Source: Yponomeuta sedellus (lineage: Eukaryota; Arthropoda; Insecta; Lepidoptera; Yponomeutidae). Taken from it: a DNA stretch of 64,000 nucleotides. Location of the stretch: contig OW203721.1 of assembly GCA_934045075.1 (NCBI GenBank), positions 568,001-632,000 on the forward strand, written 5' to 3'. Below are positions 31,879 to 43,572 of the stretch, piece by piece; positions within the stretch are counted from its first letter, which is position 1, and each line of letters opens with the position of its first letter. Made by a program: the position numbers and the translations under genes. A model generated the notes under the pieces. The model did not search any database. It was not told the DNA's origin and saw only the letters and a program-made list of their open reading frames with translations.

Positions 31879-31912
31879 GAGTGAAATCATCGACTGCAGA
31901 GATGAAGATCAG
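31879..31912 (+). CDS. Host gene exon C, 34-nt microexon
   Basis: Acceptor TTTCATTTTCAG before 31879 and consensus donor GTGAGTAA after 31912. The single first base completes the AG left over from exon B to give Arg; the rest reads SEIIDCRDEDQ, ending on a codon boundary. The join therefore gives KKLRSRSEIIDCRDEDQ with no stop. Both the frame match and the near-consensus sites support it. The next exon must start in phase 0 and was not found in the window. An exon this short could be alternatively spliced, which is inference. Confidence 0.78.
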
Positions 31913-33708
31913 GTGAGTAATATTTTTAATTTTTCAACCTTACTTCTGTTTAATTTCTTGAATACGACAAAGAACTGTTTTTAAATTCGTAGAAGGTTAA
32001 AGTATGCACGCCAGTTATATTCATACTCATTGACTAGGATTTATGCTTTTAGAAATTATTCTCATATAATCCTCTTTGGAAGAATTTGCAATTATCTATA
32101 ATATGCTCGATCACAAGCTTGGGAACATCCATAAAGTATGCCACGTGTTACGGGAGGAGAGAGGGCGGATGGGGTCGTCAAAGACGTTGAATATAAAGGA
32201 GTGGGTTTCAAATACTTGAAACTGGCGTAGGCACAAACCGTGCAGAGCCATAACGCAAAAAAAAGGAGTGGGAGAGTTTCGTGACGTCACAGAAAAAAAT
32301 GTAATGAAAAACGTGTATTGGTTATGGTTATGAAAGCTTTAGTATAAAAAAATATTTTGTTTATAATTTCAAATGTGTGATATGAAGTTATTATCTCGAC
32401 TATACCTGATTAATTTAACAGTATTTATATATTTACAAAAAAAGTTTTATATGAAAAAAGTGAACCGCTGCCATTGGGGTGATTTCCCAGGACGCTGGCA
32501 GCATTCCCCCTCTGAATGGCCAGGTTTATGCGCTGGCCGAGGTAGCTACCAGCTACGACAAGATGTTGGTACTATAATATGAAAAAAATATTTAAACAGA
32601 GATTTTTTTTTCTAACTACCTAGTTTAATTTAACAATTTCTGCCCTAAATAATTGCAATATAATTATGTGACGTCACTTTTAGGAGGGAGGTCTCATCAA
32701 TGAGACCAACTGTGAAAAGGTCGGGGTCGGGGTCAAAAAATACAAAATTAGTGTGACGTAATTTATCCTTGACCACTAGAAAAACTTTTTATCGTTATTT
32801 TTACGTTTTTTTCTCTTACTAGTGGTAGTTATACGCAGCTCCATTTGACTTATCAATACGCTTTTACAAACGACTTAAACGGTTTTGTTGGAACGAAAAC
32901 TGCATAACTAAAGAACCAATTAACAAAATAAATAACCCGACACAGCCTCGCTATTGTGGCCATACTACTGGCCACAAAAGTCCCACGGAGTCGGCTTAAA
33001 TCCCGATAGATGAGTTGCTTTATAAGGCCACGGAGGTGGATGTATCGCAGTTGTGCATAATGGCGAAAAAACTCGTCAGCCAATTATTCGGTAACGGTAA
33101 ACATATCGGTTGATCCATCGCAATTGCGAGGTAATGAGGGCCACGAGTAGGCTGCGGCGTTGCTAGGAATTGCCAATTTATTGACAACATTTTATGTTTT
33201 TGAGTGGAACAAGTAATAGTAGATTGTTAACCGAGGGTCGAAAGAATCAATTCCCGGGGTGTTTAGACTATAGTCCGAGTAGGAATTGATTCTTTTAACC
33301 GTGTTAAACACTGAGGAAAACAAAAAGTAATTTTTAATATTCCAATCTCAGCATAAAAGATTAAAACGTATTTTTTTGAATTCCGTCACAGCTACATATA
33401 ACAGATTAGCGTCCCGCCAATTTATGTCGACTTTATGGGACACTCCGCGTAATTGTTGCGGCTTATTCCGCTCAAAGAAGTTAGCGCTAAGTTCACACTG
33501 TCTGTTTAGAAACTGATATGGCCGCATCATTTTATATAATTAGTTTTTTTTTACATAAAACTCTTCACAGCTGACAGTAGTTCTATTTCATCCCGGCCCT
33601 TAGGTGGGAGGTAATTTGAATGAGTTTTTCCCTCTCTATGGAGGGAAGCAGCATTTTCCACCCAAAAATCAAATCAAAACAACACTACTTTCCGAGTATA
33701 AGAAATTA
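31913..33708. other. Downstream intron or flank, largely unassigned
   Basis: No exon could be defended. TGACGTCAC-containing GC-richer blocks (32280, 32670) look like old repeats. At 33262-33298 the pair AAGAATCAATTCC and GGAATTGATTCTT forms a short inverted repeat around 24 bp, possibly a decayed MITE. Confidence 0.35.
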
Positions 33709-34300
33709 AAAAGAATCTGTCTTTCTGGGGAGCCTGTTTATGAGGGATGGAAAGTGTGAAGGTGATATAGAAAGAGTAAAAACGAGAAATTGTGTAAACG
33801 GTGCCTTGCACTCCATTGTGTGCAGCCGAAACATCTCCAAAAGAGCTAGATTGGCTATTCAGAATGGTGTGCTGGTCCCAACACTTATGTGTGGTAGCTA
33901 GACTTGGGTGTAGCAAACGAAGCAAGAAATTAAAATTAATGCAGTAGAAATGAGGTCCTTGAGAAGTATATGTAGTGTTTCTTTGAATAACTGATTAGAG
34001 AACGTTGTGGACTGAAAGAGGATGTAGTGACTAGAATTGAGAAAGAAATGTTGCGCTGGTTTAGGCATTTGGAGAGGATGAAGAAAGAAAGATTGACGAA
34101 ACAAATATATATTGCGAATGTGATTGGAATGGCTGTTAAGCGACGTCCCAGACGGACATACATCGACCAAATAGGGAAAGTATTAGCAAAGGGGAAGATA
34201 AAAAGTACCCCGAACAGGCGTGCGTGCATGCAACGACTTATGAACTTTAATGAAGCGATGGTTATCTGTCAGGATCGTGGCAAGTGGCAGTCCCTGTCGT
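33709..34300 (+). pseudogene. RTE-like LINE, longest copy of the RT C-terminal region
   Basis: Readable in pieces: NGALHSIVCSRNISKRARLA, IQNGVLVPTLMCGS, INAVEMRSLRS, then EKEMLRWFRHLERMKKERLT and PRRTYIDQIGKVLAKGK..NRRACMQRLMNFNEA. Several stops and frame changes before 34020 show it is dead. The usual 3' tail is missing after WQSL. Confidence 0.75.
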
Positions 34301-34479
34301 TTATTAACGTCAATAAAAAATGTTTTTTTAGTATTACTAAGCCGTATGCGTCACGTTATTTGGCTTTCACGTTCTTTTAGAATAAGACGAAATTCAAACA
34401 GAAAATAATGAATGAAAATGATTGCCGAAGCACTTATGTTTTCCCGAACTATTGTAAGACATTTGACTAATGCATATTG

Positions 34480-34700
34480 GCATTTAGGGTTGTTAATGAT
34501 AGTCATGAAATCTTATTATTAGGCATGCAACTGATGTATTTGGCTTAAGATGACTTGAAAAAAAATGGTCAGAGTGGAGTTATTTTGCCGCTCCCTCTTT
34601 CTCCACTACAATACGGCCCGAAGGCAGCGGCTTACATTTCACATTGTACGTTGACGTTCAGCAAACCGAATGTAAATTCTTTACGTTGAAATAAATTGAT
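34480..34700 (+). mobile_element. LINE 3' untranslated end
   Basis: GCATGCAACTGATGTATTTGG..ACTACAATACGGCCCGAAGG..AATTCTTTACGTTGAAATAA, then a GATT tail. Antisense relative to 12300-12415; a partial relative is at 54270-54375. Confidence 0.6.
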
Positions 34701-34904
34701 TTGATTGATTGATTTGATTGAATTTCCGAAAGTAAAAAAATTGGGTCGTACGATCGATTTGTATCCGTTTCATTTAAGACAAAATACGTATGCTACAAAA
34801 TTGAAATGTTGTTAATTGTGGTCTGCAGAATTAATAAATAAGCGGCAAGACGCGGCCATTGGACAATGTAAGAACGCTCAGGAAGAAGAATTGACGACTG
34901 CTTT

Positions 34905-34978
34905 GTTGGTCTAGCTGTTAAAGCGCTTGGCTAGCAAGACAGAGGTCGTAGGTTCGATTCCCATTGGAGGCCGTCATA
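34905..34978 (+). mobile_element. tRNA-like SINE head, type V
   Basis: TTGGTCTAGCTGTTAAAGCG (A box side) and AGGTTCGATTCCC (B box) at tRNA spacing, followed by GGAGGCCGTC. Related heads are at 53478-53556 and 54058-54136. The acceptor stem pairs poorly, so not a working tRNA. Confidence 0.65.
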
Positions 34979-35059
34979 TATTTGTACAAGTGGCCTCAGT
35001 CTGGGTGTGTTCATATGGTCATGGTTGTGACGTAACCATTCAATTAACGTAGTACAGGG

Positions 35060-35145
35060 ATAGATAGAGAACACTTTATAAAAAAGGCAATTACACAGAT
35101 ATTTCTTAAATACAATGATATTTCTTAACCTAAAGGGGCCTCTAG
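35060..35145 (-). mobile_element. GATA-tailed LINE 3' end
   Basis: GATAGATAGAGAACACTTTAT..ATTACACAGATATTTCTTAA, as at 719-831, with an internal duplication of the ATATTTCTTAA segment. Confidence 0.5.
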
Positions 35146-37335
35146 ACGGGCTAAACTTTTTGTAAAATATTTGTGTTTGTTAAATATATGAAATATACAC
35201 TATATCCCGAAAATATAATAAATATCCCGGCCATTCTCGGCAACATTTCAACAATAGTATATGGCTCAATATATTGTCTTTACCCGGGCTATATACATAA
35301 GCATGAACGAACCAAAATAAAGAGAAACAAAACAAACACGAACATAGCTCTAGTCGAATAAATTGCAGCAAATTTCACTTCACGTAGCATGAAAAAGGCA
35401 CTTAGGCCGTAAAGCGAGACAGGCTGAGAAAATATTGCAGTATTTTCGATAGCAAAGCGATCGTTCCAGCCATATGGCTGGGATACTAAAAATTCATCGG
35501 ATACACAAAAAATATGTCACAATATATCCCGGCCGTACTAAAAACATTGCTAAATATTTCATAGTCTAGACGTAAAAGATGGCTGATGCTACCGGCCACA
35601 CATTTGCAGCTACACATTTTCGTGAAAATATGGCCCGTCTAGTCTAAGAAATATCTGAGGGACTTTGGATGGACTGAAGCATTATATTGGAGAAGAAAGT
35701 AGATGTACAAATAAATAAAGATATTTCAGGTACGTGTACTACGTTTAGAGGTACGTTTAGCCAATGAAATTTTAGCTTTTCCACCGTCCACTACCTCCTG
35801 GTCTGTGATCAACGCGTGCGTTTTTCATCTTTTGCGATAGTTTTCGCTAGCTTTACAACATCAGAATAGTCCCTTGATACAAACTCAAGGAACTATTCTG
35901 ATTGCCAAGGGGTATTGGCATAATTATCGTTGACTTAAAATTAAATGATCTTCTATCGTAGGCTTTCTTTTTTCAAATTCTTTCTCTTCCTTTTTCTCTG
36001 TAAGAGAAGACTTGTGCCCTAGTGGCACATATCCAGACCGTTTAAGCCAAGTGCGAATGAAGACCGGAGTTATTCTTGCCTCCTGGCCATGCTGAGGCTT
36101 CCCGGCCGGCGGATCACTGAACCGTAGCGCTGCACATCCTTGAGCTCGTGAGAACCCCGCGCGTGAACGAGACAGCAATACTGGGCCTCCTTGAGAACAA
36201 CGTGTGTGAACGAGACAGACGGAGGGCCAACGATGCCGGTCGCGCTGACGTCAAGGGCAAAGAGAAGCGGTCACTGTACAGATGCGACATTGAATTACCA
36301 AACAAAACTTCTTCTTTATGTACCGTTTCGGAGGCTGGCAACCAAAGCGACTTTTTTCTTTTTTATGACTGCGAATATAATATAAGGCATTGGTACTGTT
36401 TTGGAAATGTTGTAAGTTTTTTAACCATGTTATCATTGGTTTCTTTTTTGTCCGATATCTTGTTTTGTACGACAAGTTGAGATATTATTTGGTGTTACGT
36501 AAAAATCCCTCCTACGGAATCTACTCTGCGGTCCGACAACCACTTGGTCGGTCGTCTCTATAAATAAGCAATTTATATTTCAGAGACTTAATTTTAATTT
36601 TTTCTTTAGTTATACGTATAAAAACTGCGCAGAACCTGTCACCATCTCAACTTTAGCGTTCTTGGGGATCGTATCTTCACATTCTCACCAGAACGAGCCG
36701 CTTCTCTCTATTCCCAGTTGTTAAGAACAGCTGTCAAAAACAGCTGCAAAGTCTGTAACATCTACAAAGTTTTGTCCCTGCTTAATCTGTGCTAAGGCTT
36801 AAAGTCGTTCGGTGTTCATCTCTGTCTGGCGAAGACACCGAGTTTTTTACCACAACCTAACCGATTACAATGGCTTCCGGTGGCTGTATCAGCCAGGTGG
36901 CGAGGCACCTTCGCAATCTGGCCGGGTTTTACACTAAAATGTACCTGAGAATGAGTTCTTTTGGTCAGTAGAGGAAAGGAGTTGATGCGAGTGGTCTGTT
37001 GCCTCCGCGGAAAAAAGTTCGGGAAAAGTTTTGCTTTGAGAAACTTTGGCATGAAGTGACATTTAATGGTAGTGATTATCGATTTGTTTTAGTTTCACCG
37101 TGTGTGCTAAGCTGCTAAGAGAGTGGTCGGTTGCAATGTTTTGAAGTGAGCCGGCTTTCTTGACCGCTTCGGTCTACAGATGTTATGGTAAAAATATTTT
37201 TGCTATTGTCTATGAACCAAATTAGGTTGGTCCAAGAAGTTGGGTCGTTTCGATCATTTTCGGTTTACGTAGGGTACGTACCATAAACGCATTTCCGCAT
37301 TATTTCTATTTGTGAGCAAGAAAATTGGTTGGTAT
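35146..37335. other. Unassigned; hairpin at 35857-35902
   Basis: ATCAGAATAGTCCCTTGA and TCAAGGAACTATTCTGAT at 35857-35902 form a 17-18 bp stem with one mismatch and a 7-nt loop. A GC-rich block at 36050-36330 contains GTGAACGAGACAG twice (36162, 36206). Overlapping ORFs there (36148-36480 plus, 36114-36341 minus) have no domain. Confidence 0.35.
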
Positions 37336-37560
37336 CGGAGCGGTGGCAGCAGAGCAATTGGACGCCGGCTTCTCCATCGGGAGGTCGAGGTTCGAGTCCC
37401 GGCATGTACCAATTGACTTTGTTTTCTAAGTTATGTACATTTTTGAAGTGATAGAAGCGTTACCACTCGCTAACGGTCAATGAAAATGTCGTGAGGAAAC
37501 TCTGGTGGCGTGTTACGTACAACGGTTCGACTATGAGGCGATGTGCAGAAAAAAGTTGTA
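37336..37560 (+). mobile_element. tRNA-headed SINE
   Basis: GGAGCGGTGGCAGCAGAGC head with B box AGGTTCGAGTCCC, then CATGTACCAATTGACTTTG and a mutated core (CAATGAAAATGTCGTGAGG). Confidence 0.75.
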
Positions 37561-38004
37561 GCTTTTGCTCCTTTAAATAGTCTGTGGTGAAAGTGAAACC
37601 TAACCACGGATTATTTAATTTTTTTAAATGATATCTTCAAAATACCGTCGACAGCAAATCATGCACTCTACTTTTAGTTCTATCATTAAATTATATGAAT
37701 AAATGTTGATTGCAATTATTTGATAGTTTTTTATAATAAATCCCCATATCTCTAGCAGGCTTATTCAGTTGAGAACAGTTACATTGTAGGCACATCAATG
37801 ATGATCAACGAACAGAATTGTAAATTCTTTACGTTGAAATAAATTTCTGTTTTCTGATTATGGTATTATTAAAAAAAAGTCGACACTGCTAAAACACGGA
37901 AAAACGGTGTTATAGCCGGTATACGTCAGGAATTTGTGCTATAAACCGGCTGTAACTCCGTCTCAAGACTATTTATAAATATCACTGTATAAGTTTGCAA
38001 GTAT

Positions 38005-38501
38005 AGTCTGTTAGCTTTTAGAATATACCTCGGGCTCTAGAGTAGGCTTCGGATTTTGCCGAAAGCACACGAGTGTATTACTACTACCCGCTCTGTATAA
38101 AACTTTTCTTCACTATTTTGAAAAATTAAGTAAAGTTATGAATAATTAAAACCGTTTTTATACGGATTTATGCTCGTTTATTACAATTTTTACAATTTTC
38201 CAACGTTTCGGCACTTTTTCAGGTGCCGTAGTCCCGGATGACTCCGTCATTCAGTCGTCATCAGACTCCGTCGTCAGTCATCCGGGACCACGGCACCTGA
38301 AAAAGTGCCGAAACTTTGGAAAATTGTAAAAAATGTAAACGAGCATAAATCCGTATAAAAACAGTTTTAATTATTTCTACTGCTCGTGTTAACCTTAGAA
38401 AATACTATAAAGTTATGAATACAAAATAACCCTTACCTTAATGCAATATAATCGGTCCTATCCGATAGTAGCCGAGGTATATTCTAAAAGCTAACAGACT
38501 A
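38005..38501. mobile_element. TIR element (GTCTGTTAGC family), copy 1, interrupted
   Basis: Inverted ends of about 30 bp start GTCTGTTAGCTTTTAGAATA. The interior includes GAAAGCACACGAGTG and CCGCTCTGTATAAAAC. A foldback retroposon splits it at 38145-38407. Without that and one target copy the element is about 220 bp, matching the uninterrupted copy at 38902-39117. Confidence 0.78.
38131..38421. mobile_element. Foldback retroposon, copy 2, nested, 14-bp TSD
   Basis: Body 38145-38407 (263 bp). The arms pair across a centre near 38270. Flanked by TAAAGTTATGAATA at 38131-38144 and 38408-38421. Starts ATTAAAAC and ends near GTGTTAACCTTAG, as in copy 1. Confidence 0.85.
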
Positions 38502-38901
38502 TACAATAGGCTTAGCAGTTGTTTTAACACGTAAACCACTCAACTGAGAGAGAACTTTAGGCGGCAATGTAATTAAAATATCTGTTATAGTCATTGACTT
38601 TATAATTATGGTATTGAGAAGATATGGAAATACTAAGAGCCGTCTCGTTAATGTTTGAATTGTTTTTATTTCCAGTGAATTTAACTTTCAGTGAAGTCAC
38701 TTTTTAGTCACTATCTAAATCACCACCTGAGAATAAGATACTAAACACGACAATCAAGCATCCTAGTCTCAAACTACCTAGCACATCCCATGATATGATA
38801 ACAGTTTAACATATCAATATCAATGGTCACTAGACGTGATGGTATTGACTTGGGAAAATATCCGGACAGAAGCCATGTTCTAACCAAAATACGAAGGTAC
38901 G

Positions 38902-39117
38902 GTCTGTTAGCTTTTAGAATATATTATCTCGGCTACTATCGGATAGAATCGGATATATTCGTGTTATAGAAATATCGGTTACTTAATTTCGAAATCGGAA
39001 CTATAAAATGTCACTTTTAGTTTTATACAGAGCAGGAAGTAGTATTACACTCGTGTGCTTTCCGCGAAAAGCGAAGCCTACTCTAGAGCCCGAGGTATAT
39101 TCTAAAAACTAACAGAC
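38902..39117. mobile_element. TIR element (GTCTGTTAGC family), copy 2
   Basis: GTCTGTTAGCTTTTAGAATA at the left and TATTCTAAAAACTAACAGAC at the right. Non-coding interior with ACACTCGTGTGCTTTC. GTAC lies just outside both ends, a possible target duplication. Confidence 0.75.
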
Positions 39118-39182
39118 TGTACCCAGCATGAATCGAACCCGTGACCTCTGGCACAGGGTTACCGCTAGACCAACGAGGTAGT
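39118..39182 (-). mobile_element. tRNA-like SINE head
   Basis: Antisense B box (GAATCGAACCCGTGACC) and D-arm side (CCGCTAGACCAACGAGG). It abuts the end of the TIR element. Confidence 0.5.
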
Positions 39183-39482
39183 GAAAACAGGCAGTGGAAG
39201 GCAGTGACATTATATACGGTTTTGGATTTCTGACGATTTCTATGACACTTGCACCGTAACCGTCATCGTAGCACGTTTGAAAAAAGAATGCAAATTCAAA
39301 CTAAGAACGGCCGGTTGAAGTCACGGATAGTGTTAAAGCTGCATCTGATTTAAAAAACCCGGCCAAGTGCGAGTTGCATTCCCGCATAGAGGGCATTTTG
39401 TAGTTAGGTACGAATACATGCCTTAATAGTTTACGAATCAAGTCTCACAGTGTTTCCGATCTCTTCAGAGACAATTTTTTTA

Positions 39483-39690
39483 TAAAGTTTTTTTTTATTT
39501 ATTTCCATACAGCTTACTATTTTTACAGTGTATAGCCCTAACGCAATATTGAAGACACACAAAACAAGAACAACATAACGTTAACATATAACATTTACAT
39601 ACAGGCACATATTGCTTCTGGCCCCACGCTAGGATACCCTGTGTCGCGAAAACCAGAAACAACGACATCACAAACATGTAAATAATCAAC
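39483..39690 (-). mobile_element. Retroposon 3' region with TAGGATACCC core
   Basis: A T-rich start (antisense poly-A) followed by AACATTTACATACAGGCACAT and CTAGGATACCCTGTGTCG. Shared with 40062-40400 and 4917-5030. Confidence 0.5.
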
Positions 39691-40061
39691 CCCCCCCCCA
39701 GCATTAGCTCAGCTTTGTTAAGGAGACGCCATTGTTCTTTTTCTGACGTGAGAAGGACCAAAGATAGCAGTGGTGGCCAGCTTAGACATTCCGAATTAGA
39801 TGAAAAAACCGTTTTGGTCCCGAAATTTCAAATACTAAGGTATCAAATTAGTGAGCTGAATTCTATGGTCTCAAATTAGTGTTAACAAGCTTTTTAGTCG
39901 ACGCGGTCAAAATACTTTGGCCGTTTTTGTGAAATATTTGGAAACTTACAATAGTATTTAAGTCCTTTTACACTTCTGGGCCTGTGGAAAGCAATTTATA
40001 GTGTTTTATAAGTGTTTTGTAAGTGACGCACTACTGTAGTGTAGAGGTCTACTAAGTAAAC

Positions 40062-40400
40062 AAATATTTTTTTTTTTATTTATTTACTTAATAGAGCAGT
40101 AACTATTCTAGTATAATACAATCGTGGTATATTTTAGTTTTAAGCTAGATGGAAACCCAAGCATACACGTTAAAATACATAGACAAACTAAATTAGGTAG
40201 TCCTAATTTAAATTACTTGAGACTGACCAATAATTTAAAAAAAAATTTACACGTTCAAATAAAGTACATAACATAACATTTACATACAGGCACATACATT
40301 GCTTCTGACCCCACACTAGGATACCCTGTGTCGTGGGATCCAGTAACAACGACATCACAAACATGTAAACATCTAAGACCTGGGGGTTTTTTTTAAACAT
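40062..40400 (-). mobile_element. Retroposon 3' region with TAGGATACCC core, longer copy
   Basis: Antisense poly-A (TTTTTTTTTATTTATTTACT), AACATTTACATACAGGCACA, then ACACTAGGATACCCTGTG and ACATCACAAACATGTAAAC. No coding sequence. Confidence 0.5.
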
Positions 40401-40702
40401 AACTTTAGTATATAGGATATTTGTTATTTATTAATAATTATTGCTTTCAATGTACGGTTACTTAAATTAATTTATACACACAAAGTAAGAAATAAAAATT
40501 TTCGTTCAGAATTCATACGCAGTAACGTTTCTTAAGCTGTCGAAGCTGATTGGTTGATTGGTGATTTACACTTGAGGAATTTCGCAGATTTGTGCGAGAC
40601 GGCACGTTGTTTACAAACACTCAATAGTAAGCTTTAGTTGCGACTATGGTCCTCGATAGGAGATCGTTTGCTCGAGATTTTTGAAAGATTTGCTCGAAAG
40701 TC

Positions 40703-41062
40703 TGTCCCCACTGCTGGGGCACGGGTCTCTTCCTGCATCGCAAGAAGGTTATATAGGCCATACTCCACCACGGGGGCCAGGTCCGGGTTTGTGGAGGATT
40801 GTAAGACAATGGCGGGACTTACTGTCAGAAGTTATCAAGCCGCCCATAAGGCCTCTGACATGTCTTAACAACTTTGACATGTCTTACATGACAGCCGGCA
40901 CCAACGGCTTAACGTGCCTTGCGGAGCACGGAAGCGCCGAGCGCTTCAAAAATGCCACTATCGGTGGTCACGGAATGGTCACCCATCCAGCACGTAACCG
41001 CACTTGTTGCTTAAATCAAGTGATTGATTCCAATCACTCGGTTCGACTAGGCCACGAAGGCT
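40703..41062 (-). mobile_element. S5 SINE, nearly full length
   Basis: The terminus is cut (starts GTCCCCACTGCTGGGGC, without the ATATCAACCC end). The body has a duplicated ACTTTGACATGTCTTA segment, and the head is present near 40990-41060. Confidence 0.75.
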
Positions 41063-41217
41063 TTGCTGATTAATAAAATTGTATTCTTTCTCGATGGATA
41101 GGTAAATCATGTATTTTCATGAGTGCCCGATTTTTTCACGTAGATCAACGTTTGAAATTGTCTATCCGCGGGGTACGGATGGTGATTAAGGCCGTATTCT
41201 CTCTGAGAGACAGTCTT

Positions 41218-41340
41218 TAAAAACCTATTTAGAGGCTAAAAATTCCACCCATGCCGGGATTCGAACCCGCGACCGTGGCTATCCGTGCCAGCGCTCTTTC
41301 CAACTGAGCTAATGAGCACGGGTTAGTGCATTAAAAAAAG
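41218..41340 (-). mobile_element. TK element, collapsed copy
   Basis: AAACCTATTTAGAGGCTAAA and the tRNA-like module (41248-41316) joined directly to CACGGGTTAGTGCATTAAAA, so the spacer is deleted. Confidence 0.7.
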
Positions 41341-41930
41341 AATACAGACAGTGTTTACTCCAAAATAGGACTTTTTGGCTGTAATTTTATAAAGACTGTG
41401 ACCATAATGAGGTAAGATAATGACCCAGTGGTGCAACATATAAGAGCTGTTTAGACGCTTGTCTACACAAGGAAGTAGACTGCTTGAAGTGATCTTTGAC
41501 AGTGAACTCATGAAATGACGCTACGTCATCGTCAATGACTTTTGTCAATACGCCGACTATTTTTAAACTGTGATGCAATTACATAACTATTACCGATTTG
41601 GCTACAATTTGAATGTCTTTACGGTCTCGTACATTAATAGAAAAAAATATGGTTCCTTTATAGAACTTTATTGTCTCTTCGTCCCTTCGCTGTCCTTGCA
41701 TTTTTTTGTTGCGAATACAACCTTGCCTCGTGCAGTTAGGATATATTATGAAGGAGCATATCGAAATCATAGTTAATTTTAGCTTTTGAAGTGGACAAAA
41801 GAGTTTTTATTTCGGAAAGGCTTAAGTTTCCAATCCCCGTTTTTTACTGCCTCTCCGACTATCTAAGGTTTGCCGGAAGAAATCTCTTTCAGAGATAAGC
41901 AAGCCTTTGAACTTGTTATTTCTTAAATAA
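41341..41930. other. No feature seen
   Basis: Unassigned. Short ORFs overlap on both strands without recognisable domains. Confidence 0.35.
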
Positions 41931-41931
41931 C

Positions 41932-42228
41932 CTATTTAGAGGCAAAAAAATTCACGCATGCTGGGATTCGAAACCGCGACCTCTGGCTATCCGTGCCAGC
42001 GCTCTTTCCAACTGAGCTGATGGGTGACTCACCGGCATCAGTGAAATTTGGAACCTCTTTATGTCGTTGCCTGTACGTAATACAGAGAATATTGTAAAGA
42101 GGTTCGAAATTTCGCTGATGCCGGTGAGTCGCCCATTAGCTCAGTTGGAAAGAGCGCTAGCACGGATAGCCAGAGGTCGCGAGTTTGAATCCCGGCATGG
42201 GTACCATTTTTAGCCTCTAAATAGGTTT
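41932..42228. repeat. TK inverted dimer (head-to-head)
   Basis: A minus-strand copy (tRNA-like at 41953-42024) meets a plus-strand copy (tRNA-like at 42131-42202). Arms of about 130 bp include CCGGCATCAG, the CTCTTTCCAACTGAGCT block and the AGCCTCTAAATAGG ends. Substitutions between the arms show it is not brand new. Confidence 0.8.
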
Positions 42229-42508
42229 AAAAAAACGTACCTGATGTCAATTCGTTGGTTGACAGTGGTCTGAGAACTCAGACTCCCGTGTCAGCTTGCA
42301 ATCATCGCTGAAACAGATGTACCTCGCGAAGGCGGTTATTATGGCAAACTGGGGCAGGCAGGACGGATCGCGGCCACACTGCCGCTTCTGGTCGTCTCAC
42401 TGTCCAGCTAATTGTACTGAGATGAGAGTCACTAGAGTGGTCAGGCGTGCCTCGGGTTTTTGCAAACCGATCGTGTGAAGTGGGAAACGCTGAAAGGACC
42501 GCTTTGGG

Positions 42509-42766
42509 ATGATCACTAATTTCATCGATGTTAACCCTATGGTTACTGATAGCTACGGGTGGACTGTATGTGAAAACTGGAGAAAAACTAAGGAAAATGC
42601 TAATATTAGATTTAATGAAGAATGTAGGCAGAAAATGGTATGCGACAATGCCGTTGACATGTGTGACATTAGAAAAAAATATATTAATAAAAAGGTCCGC
42701 AACAGTTACTGTACGGAGTGCGGAGATATACTTGAAAACATACAAGAGCTGCCAAAAATCGACTAA
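42509..42766 (+). CDS. Uncertain Cys-containing ORF of 85 residues
   Basis: Reads MITNFIDVNPMVTDSYGWTV.. and ends ..CTECGDILENIQELPKID. It has seven Cys and a charged middle, which looks more protein-like than other ORFs here. A TGA lies 15 bp upstream in frame. An antisense ORF of 147 codons covers the same ground (42302-42745). It could be a terminal exon entered through an acceptor, a gene relic or chance. No family is recognised. Confidence 0.2.
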   Translation: MITNFIDVNPMVTDSYGWTVCENWRKTKENANIRFNEECRQKMVCDNAVDMCDIRKKYINKKVRNSYCTECGDILENIQELPKID

Positions 42767-43429
42767 ATTATGTATTATAATTTATAAAACATCGTTTACT
42801 CAAGTCGGATCCCTTAGACTCTAAGGCTTAGAGGCATTCTCACTTACATTTGGCTGGTGTGTATGTTTTGAGGTTATAAATTAATGATACAGTAATTACA
42901 CTACAAATTTTGTACCCGATTTGAATGGATTAGCACTATTACTAACGTGCGAAATATATAAAAAAAAAGTTTCTTATATAGTGACATTTCTTATTTTTTG
43001 TACTTTTGTTATTTTGGTTGTATATTGTATTGCTCAAAAAATTATGTTGAGCGCGACACATTTTGTGAGAAACGTGTGAAGGAGAGTTCTATAAAAAAAA
43101 CCTCATAGGGAAGACACGAGAGGTACAGGCAGCCGAGTTATAAAATTTACGTTTTTATAAAATCTGGGCACCCTCAGAGCATCCGGTGTGAATCTCTAAC
43201 TAATATAAATTCATAAATTTAAAAAAATGTCAAATTATATAAAAAAAAATTAAGTAGTGGAAATGCGTGCTACATTTACACAAGTTTAAGTTCATAGGCC
43301 AGATCTGATCTGTAATGTATGTAAAATTACAAAATGTGTTTGTAACCTGTTTTGAGTTCTAAAGAAATAAATATAATTTTCGATTTAACTATTTATGTAC
43401 ATGCACCACGTACCGACTATATTCTTCAT
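42767..43429. other. No feature seen
   Basis: AT-rich unassigned sequence. Confidence 0.35.
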
Positions 43430-43572
43430 GCAATCCACTCCATCCAAAGGTTGTCTGGAAGAGATCGCTCTTAGCGATAAGACCGCCAATTGTATAACAT
43501 TACTTAGATTTAAGAATCATGGTTGTAATATTTTTCTGGTTGTGCAATAAAGTGTTCTCTATCTATCTATAA
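43430..43572 (+). mobile_element. LINE 3' end with TATC tail
   Basis: CCATCCAAAGGTTGTCTGGA, GCGATAAGACCGCCAATTGT, TGCAATAAAGTGTTCTC and TATCTATCTAT in order. Same class as 51143-51316. Confidence 0.65.

Noticed and set aside
35728..35850. Possible next host exon after an AG in GATATTTCAG
   Set aside because: The frame is open for about 40 codons, but no donor is found before a stop and the residues look random.
36114..36480. Overlapping ORFs on both strands near 36.1-36.5 kb
   Set aside because: A locally GC-rich stretch removes stops in several frames at once. Neither translation shows a motif.
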